From Caldiserica bacterium UBA4822 (GTDB lineage: Bacteria; Caldisericota; Caldisericia; Cryosericales; Cryosericaceae), in assembly GCA_002402295.1 (NCBI GenBank), contig DHFO01000017.1:1-6770 (forward strand): DNA of 6,770 bases. Direction: 5' to 3'. Below, piece after piece: positions 5,970-6,770 of this stretch (positions are counted from its first letter, which is position 1; each line of letters opens with the position of its first letter). Below the pieces are notes generated by a model. That model saw only the letters and a list, made by a program, of their open reading frames with translations, was not told the origin of the DNA and did no database searches. Made by a program: the position numbers and the translations under genes.

Positions 5970-6770
5970 CTAGAACCTGAATACTAGCCGTTCTGGGTCA
6001 AAGTAAGGAATGTCCTCGATCGTATAGCCAAAGGCCGAGTACGTCGATTTCATGAGACTCATGGTTATCAAATTGGGGTTATCGTTGATTCCAAAGGCGG
6101 TGGGGCCAGTCAAAGGGGCCAAGAGATGGGCTGACGAAAGCGGCTTGTGTGGACCAGATGAGTTATAGAGATCTCCGTACCCCTCCGTTCCCGGTCTTCC
6201 GGGTCGCAGTTCCCAGCCAACTGCGTTGTGCAGACATAATCTGGCATCGAAAGCCAGCATTGATGTCATCAGCGATCCCGGCGAATGATTGACGCGCCAC
6301 AACTCCAAGTACAGTTGCATGAACGACAGGGTATATTCAATCAAGAGGAGTGGATTGATGGTATGCTCTGGAGTTGACTTGCCACACACGAGCCCATCGA
6401 GAGATCGAGAGAATAGCATGGAGCCTTTGTCTGACAAATCGAAACCTTGACGAGCGGAGGAGAAGCGAAGGCCTTCCTGTACAATGGTGGCCTTGGATAT
6501 CGCATAAGCAAGCGTGAATCCTTCCTGACCACGGCCTGGAGGAGTCCTAAAAATCTCTCGAACCTCAGAGGCCTGAGTACCTATGAAGTCATCGGTTGCC
6601 AGGCTTGGCCAAGCCCAAACGGCGTAGAACGGCTGCTCGTCGTACTGCTGTTTCAACGCGGCGATCGGATTCCAGGGCTGTGCGCTGGCTGTTGTGTGCG
6701 GTACAGAACCGGTCTTCATGATGTTGGGTTGTGTCTCGTTGTCAGGTGGAGACACATACAATGGGGCAGT
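5970..6770 (-). CDS. C-terminal part of a probable AlbA_2 (Schlafen-type) protein, 5' end outside window
   Basis: The frame is open from the right edge to TAG 5970. The first in-window start-like codon (TTG 6761) and ATG 6719 both lack a ribosome binding site, so the true start is probably beyond 6770. Residues below are counted from TTG 6761. YDEQPFYAVWAWPSL (40-54), EVREIFRTPPGRGQEGFTL (66-84) and TINPLLLIEYTLSFMQLYLE (134-153) resemble the segment that follows the AlbA_2 domain in many HTH/ATP-binding proteins. Those often have PxYVLxAxP, then ENPPxLRxxGF, then INPLALIEST. If so, the DNA/ATP-binding AlbA_2 domain lies outside the window. It is the first of three close genes, with one base between its stop and the next ATG. 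The family call rests on recalled patterns and is tentative. Confidence 0.55.
   Translation of the reverse strand, partial: TAPLYVSPPDNETQPNIMKTGSVPHTTASAQPWNPIAALKQQYDEQPFYAVWAWPSLATDDFIGTQASEVREIFRTPPGRGQEGFTLAYAISKATIVQEGLRFSSARQGFDLSDKGSMLFSRSLDGLVCGKSTPEHTINPLLLIEYTLSFMQLYLELWRVNHSPGSLMTSMLAFDARLCLHNAVGWELRPGRPGTEGYGDLYNSSGPHKPLSSAHLLAPLTGPTAFGINDNPNLITMSLMKSTYSAFGYTIEDIPYFDPERLVFRF

Noticed and set aside
1..6770. CRISPR array, tRNA or phage attachment site
   Set aside because: No regularly spaced repeats, no cloverleaf-like segment with a conserved T-loop, and no paired direct repeats were found by eye on either strand.

Overview
The window is bacterial accessory DNA: a mosaic of small defence or conflict-type cassettes separated by broken gene remnants. 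Good Shine-Dalgarno sites (GGAGG and AAGGAG types) precede several starts, including one TTG start. The left part (about 1-1600) is visibly richer in G+C, with G/C at third codon positions. The centre and right (about 1950-6770) have more balanced codon use, so the segments probably differ in origin. No rRNA, tRNA, CRISPR array or complete transposase is visible. The host cannot be named from sequence alone; a Chloroflexota- or Actinobacteria-like host is only a guess.

Left (1-1110, minus strand): a two-gene toxin-antitoxin-like module. A 128-residue protein resembling the DUF6922-type partners comes first. Its end overlaps by 11 bases the start of an AbiEii/MenT-type nucleotidyltransferase that runs off the left edge. 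A perfect 7+7 inverted repeat lies upstream and is a candidate operator. The nucleotidyltransferase has Asp-Leu-Asn where the family normally has Asp-x-Asp.

Next (1111-1944): the C-terminal part of an isochorismatase-like cysteine hydrolase without its N-terminal half, then a spacer with a short ORF that has a strong ribosome binding site.

Centre (1945-3960, minus strand): a compact type II restriction-modification system. The methyltransferase is upstream (motif I DPFVGSGT, motif IV TSPPY, predicted N4-cytosine). An MvaI/BcnI-family endonuclease follows, predicted to recognise a CCNGG-type site. The endonuclease has Asn at the position of the first catalytic Asp. A near-palindrome upstream of the methyltransferase may be its promoter/operator.

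Right-centre (3961-4620, plus strand): decayed DNA, including the C-terminal tail of a type ISP-like restriction enzyme with an internal deletion and a frameshift, then an unidentified ORF.

Right (4610-6770, minus strand): three tightly packed genes. In transcription order these are the C-terminal part of a probable AlbA_2 (Schlafen-type) protein entering from the right edge, a roughly 143-codon gene split between two frames, and a 300-residue protein resembling DUF5677. The close spacing suggests one operon. Beside an R-M system and R-M debris it is the best candidate here for an undescribed defence cassette, although the middle gene looks broken.
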